The notes below the pieces were generated by a model, which saw only the letters and a program-made list of their open reading frames with translations, was not told where the DNA came from and made no database searches. 64,000 nt of DNA from Cecembia calidifontis (GTDB taxonomy: Bacteria; Bacteroidota; Bacteroidia; Cytophagales; Cyclobacteriaceae), in NCBI RefSeq assembly GCF_004216715.1, contig NZ_SGXG01000001.1, forward strand, positions 558,001 through 622,000. The letters are read 5' to 3'. Each line of letters starts with the position of its first letter. Position 1 is the first letter of the stretch. A program made the position numbers and the translations under genes. Positions 62,097 through 64,000 of this stretch are shown here, piece by piece.

Positions 62097-62435
62097 ATGC
62101 TGAAAATTGAATATACGAGAGCCAATGACCATTTTATTTTGTCCCTTTCAGGCGAAATAGATGCGAGCAATTCAGTGGACTTAGATGCGGCCATACAGGA
62201 AATCCTGCAGCAGGGAGCAAAAAAAATTCTGGTAGACGGTACACACTTGGAATATATCTCATCGGCAGGATTGGGGGTATTCATGTCTTACCTTGAAGAA
62301 TTTCAGGAAAAAGAAATTCAGATCATCATTTTTGGACTATTGGAAAAAGTGCATCAAGTATTCATCATTTTGGGTCTTGATAAATTGATTGCTATTAAAA
62401 ATACCCAAGAAGAGGCCCTTGAGGCAATGGCATGA
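62097..62435 (+). CDS. STAS-domain anti-sigma-factor antagonist
   Basis: 112 residues from ATG 62097 (MLKIEYTRAN; an ORF start at 62025 overlaps the phosphatase gene). The STAS fold runs FILSLSGEIDASNSVDLDAAIQEIL, KILVDGTHLEYISSAGLGVFMSYLEE. The Ser pair in YISSAGLGV is the phosphorylation site in the SpoIIAA/RsbV family. It is expected to bind the downstream kinase when unphosphorylated. The stop overlaps the kinase start by four bases (ATGA). Confidence 0.88.
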   Translation: MLKIEYTRANDHFILSLSGEIDASNSVDLDAAIQEILQQGAKKILVDGTHLEYISSAGLGVFMSYLEEFQEKEIQIIIFGLLEKVHQVFIILGLDKLIAIKNTQEEALEAMA

Positions 62436-62848
62436 TTGAGCGGTTGAAACTATATTGCAATACAAACCAGTTGGCGATACTTCGGGATTTTTTAACTAAG
62501 ACCCTGCAGGGAACCGGATTGGGGGAAATTGAAAAACACCAGGTGATATTGGCAGTAGAAGAAGTTTGTGCCAACCTGATGATCCATTCCCATGCCTGCA
62601 ATCCCAATAGTTTTATCAATGTTTCAGCCTTATTGAATGAAGAGGAAGTGATTTTTGAAATAGTGGACATGGGTCAAGGGTTTAACATTTTGGAATACCA
62701 GGAACCGGAACTTACCGAAGTCGTCAAAACAAAAAGAAAAGGGGGATTGGGCATCATGCTGGTAAAAAAAATAATGGACAGGATTGAATTCGAATCCAAC
62801 GGACAGAAAAACACCTGCAGATTGATCAAACAGCTTAAATCCAAATAA
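62432..62848 (+). CDS. RsbW/SpoIIAB-like serine kinase (anti-sigma factor type)
   Basis: 138 residues of a GHKL ATPase: EIEKHQVILAVEEVCANLMIHSH (N box, Asn), VIFEIVDMGQGFN (G1, DxGxG) and KGGLGIMLVKKIMD (G2). This type phosphorylates the STAS antagonist and can sequester a sigma factor. No sigma factor gene is within reach here, so its final target is unknown. The genes phosphatase, STAS and kinase follow without gaps, forming a full partner-switching module. Confidence 0.9.
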   Translation: MIERLKLYCNTNQLAILRDFLTKTLQGTGLGEIEKHQVILAVEEVCANLMIHSHACNPNSFINVSALLNEEEVIFEIVDMGQGFNILEYQEPELTEVVKTKRKGGLGIMLVKKIMDRIEFESNGQKNTCRLIKQLKSK

Positions 62849-62917
62849 ATGTTAATATTGTGGGTCAGTGCTATAAGTTCCAAGATTTTTTCTTATTTAA
62901 TTCGTAACATTGCAGTA

Positions 62918-62925
62918 TAATTTTG
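62918..62925 (+). promoter_or_regulatory. -7 promoter element before the PPIase gene
   Basis: TAATTTTG matches TAnnTTTG, 15 nt before ATG 62940. A -33 box is not clear. It suggests that the PPIase gene has its own promoter. Confidence 0.45.
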
Positions 62926-62939
62926 GCAAGTATTACCCT

Positions 62940-64000
62940 ATGATTAAAAAATACCTTTGGTTTTCCATCTTGGCAATTGGATTTTCCTGTAGCCCAAAGA
63001 CTATAGTGGTTGAAGAGGCCCAGGAACAAGCTCCTGTTCCCCTTATGACCATTGGCAATGAGGAGATCCTTTCAGATGAATTTTTATACCTATTATCAAA
63101 AAACCGACAGTTTCAGGAAAAAGAAGAGAAAATCAGTCCTCAAGAATTTGAAGAAAACCTGGAGCTTTTCATCAATTACAAATTAAAAGTTAAAGAAGCT
63201 GAAAATCTTGGACTGGATACCTTGGAAGAATTCAGAAGGGAATTTGAGGTTTTTAAAGATGATCTGATACAGCCATTCTTAATTAAAAACTCCCTTCAAC
63301 AAGGTGAATTAATGAAAGCCTACAACAGGATGAAAGAAGTGGTCAAGGCAAGCCATATCCTGTTACAGTTTCCAAACAATGCCAGCAGAGAAGATACCAT
63401 CGCTGTATTTCGAATGGCACAGAAACTAAAAGCGGAAGCAGAGGCAGGTGCCGACTTCAATGAACTTGCATTGGAATATTCGGATGACCCTTCCGCAAAA
63501 GAAAACAAAGGCAGTTTAGGTTATTTTACTGCCCTTCAAATGGTACATCAGTTTGAGGACGCTGCCTATTCGTTAGGTATAGGTGAAATTTCTGATCCTA
63601 TCTTGACCAATTTCGGCTATCACATCATTAAAGTAGAAGACAGAAAGCCCAATCCGGGTGAGATCAAGGTGTCCCATATCCTTGTGAGAACACAGGCAGG
63701 AGACCCAGTTTCAGAAGAAAGGGCACTTAGGAAAATAGGAGAAATCTATTCTGAACTACAAAAGCCTGAAAGTGTTTGGGAAGATGTCTGCAGGATATAT
63801 TCTGAAGACCTCGGCAGTAAAAACTCAGGGGGCGCCCTTCCCTGGATCAGTCTAGGTACAGTGATTCCTGAATTTGAAAGGGTTGCTTTTGCTTTAAATG
63901 AAGAAGGTGAAATCTCTCCGCCCGTAAAAACACCCTATGGTTATCATATAATCAGACTGGAGGAAAGAAGGCCAATTGCTTCTTTTGAAGAAATGGAGCC
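62940..64000 (+). CDS. Parvulin-type peptidyl-prolyl isomerase lipoprotein (partial)
   Basis: The first 353 residues of a chain that runs off the window. The N-terminus MIKKYLWFSILAIGFSCS is a lipoprotein signal (Cys17). After a SurA-like helical region (about 30-125; SDEFLYLLSKNRQF, FINYKLKVKEAE) come two parvulin domains (about 130-235, VVKASHILLQFPN to GYHIIKVEDRKP; about 238-345, IKVSHILVRTQ to GYHIIRLEERRP). Such proteins fold or escort outer-membrane and secreted proteins in the periplasm. Start ATG 62940 is 91 nt after the kinase gene. Confidence 0.88.
   Translation, partial: MIKKYLWFSILAIGFSCSPKTIVVEEAQEQAPVPLMTIGNEEILSDEFLYLLSKNRQFQEKEEKISPQEFEENLELFINYKLKVKEAENLGLDTLEEFRREFEVFKDDLIQPFLIKNSLQQGELMKAYNRMKEVVKASHILLQFPNNASREDTIAVFRMAQKLKAEAEAGADFNELALEYSDDPSAKENKGSLGYFTALQMVHQFEDAAYSLGIGEISDPILTNFGYHIIKVEDRKPNPGEIKVSHILVRTQAGDPVSEERALRKIGEIYSELQKPESVWEDVCRIYSEDLGSKNSGGALPWISLGTVIPEFERVAFALNEEGEISPPVKTPYGYHIIRLEERRPIASFEEME

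Overview
The window reads as a chromosomal segment of a Bacteroidota, most likely order Cytophagales and close to the Cyclobacteriaceae (Algoriphagus/Belliella-like). The basis is the core type IX secretion/gliding set (GldK, GldL, GldM, GldN, a PorP/SprF protein and an SprE/PorW-like lipoprotein), an F1Fo-ATPase locus without atpD/atpC, promoters of the Bacteroidota type (TTTG or TTG about 18-21 nt before TAnnTTTG), moderate GC and few Shine-Dalgarno sequences. The genus is an inference; no rRNA gene is present to test it.

Layout. 1-2 kb: end of a sugar-oxidation operon (SDR dehydrogenase, TIM-barrel isomerase/epimerase, SMP-30 lactonase). 2.2-5.98 kb: a secreted basic protein behind a sigma-54-like promoter, a gene-free stretch of about 900 bp, SelO, and a TonB-C-domain protein. 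6.1-11.2 kb: DPP-IV-type S9 peptidase, fused L-serine dehydratase, outer-membrane barrel. 11.6-12.1 kb: an unusual tRNA locus. It has an intact tRNA-Arg(CCU), a GIY-YIG endonuclease pseudogene, and a second tRNA copy split by exactly 56 nt and 28 nt of GC-rich repeat (three 28-mers). 12.3-16.4 kb: rpsP-rimM-trmD-rplS and gltX. 16.4-31.7 kb: envelope and housekeeping genes (MG2/plug protein, beta-barrel, Nfu, DUF3810 protease, MnmD, IspF, M16 peptidase, metK, purM, ceramidase-like, GDSL hydrolase). 31.8-38.7 kb, minus strand: M23 peptidase, bactofilin, atpZ, a small membrane protein, atpB-E-F-H-A-G. 38.8-39.9 kb: an IS1595-type element ending about six bases before sprE/porW. 39.9-46.7 kb: sprE/porW, PBP1A, uvrC. 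46.8-52.3 kb, minus: porP/sprF-gldK-gldL-gldM-gldN. 52.4-58.2 kb: hemD, DUF4271, a two-partner/Omp85-like barrel, hemW, DUF721 and DUF4197. 58.26-59.92 kb: a complete IS1380-type element with a perfect 5-bp target duplication. 60-62.8 kb: a partner-switching module (SpoIIE-type phosphatase, STAS antagonist, RsbW-like kinase). The window closes in a lipoprotein parvulin PPIase.

How the parts work together. The T9SS genes build the outer-membrane export channel and its PMF-driven motor ring, and sprE/porW adds an accessory lipoprotein. The bactofilin-M23 pair and PBP1A shape and build the wall, and the ATPase genes supply energy. The most unusual sequence is the tRNA/GIY-YIG/28-mer locus at 11.6-12.1 kb. 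Next in interest are the IS-end promoter in front of sprE, the sigma-54-like promoter at 2.18 kb, and convergent stop codons lying together in the loop of one terminator hairpin at 23.08 kb. No CRISPR array, restriction system, rRNA or prophage was seen.
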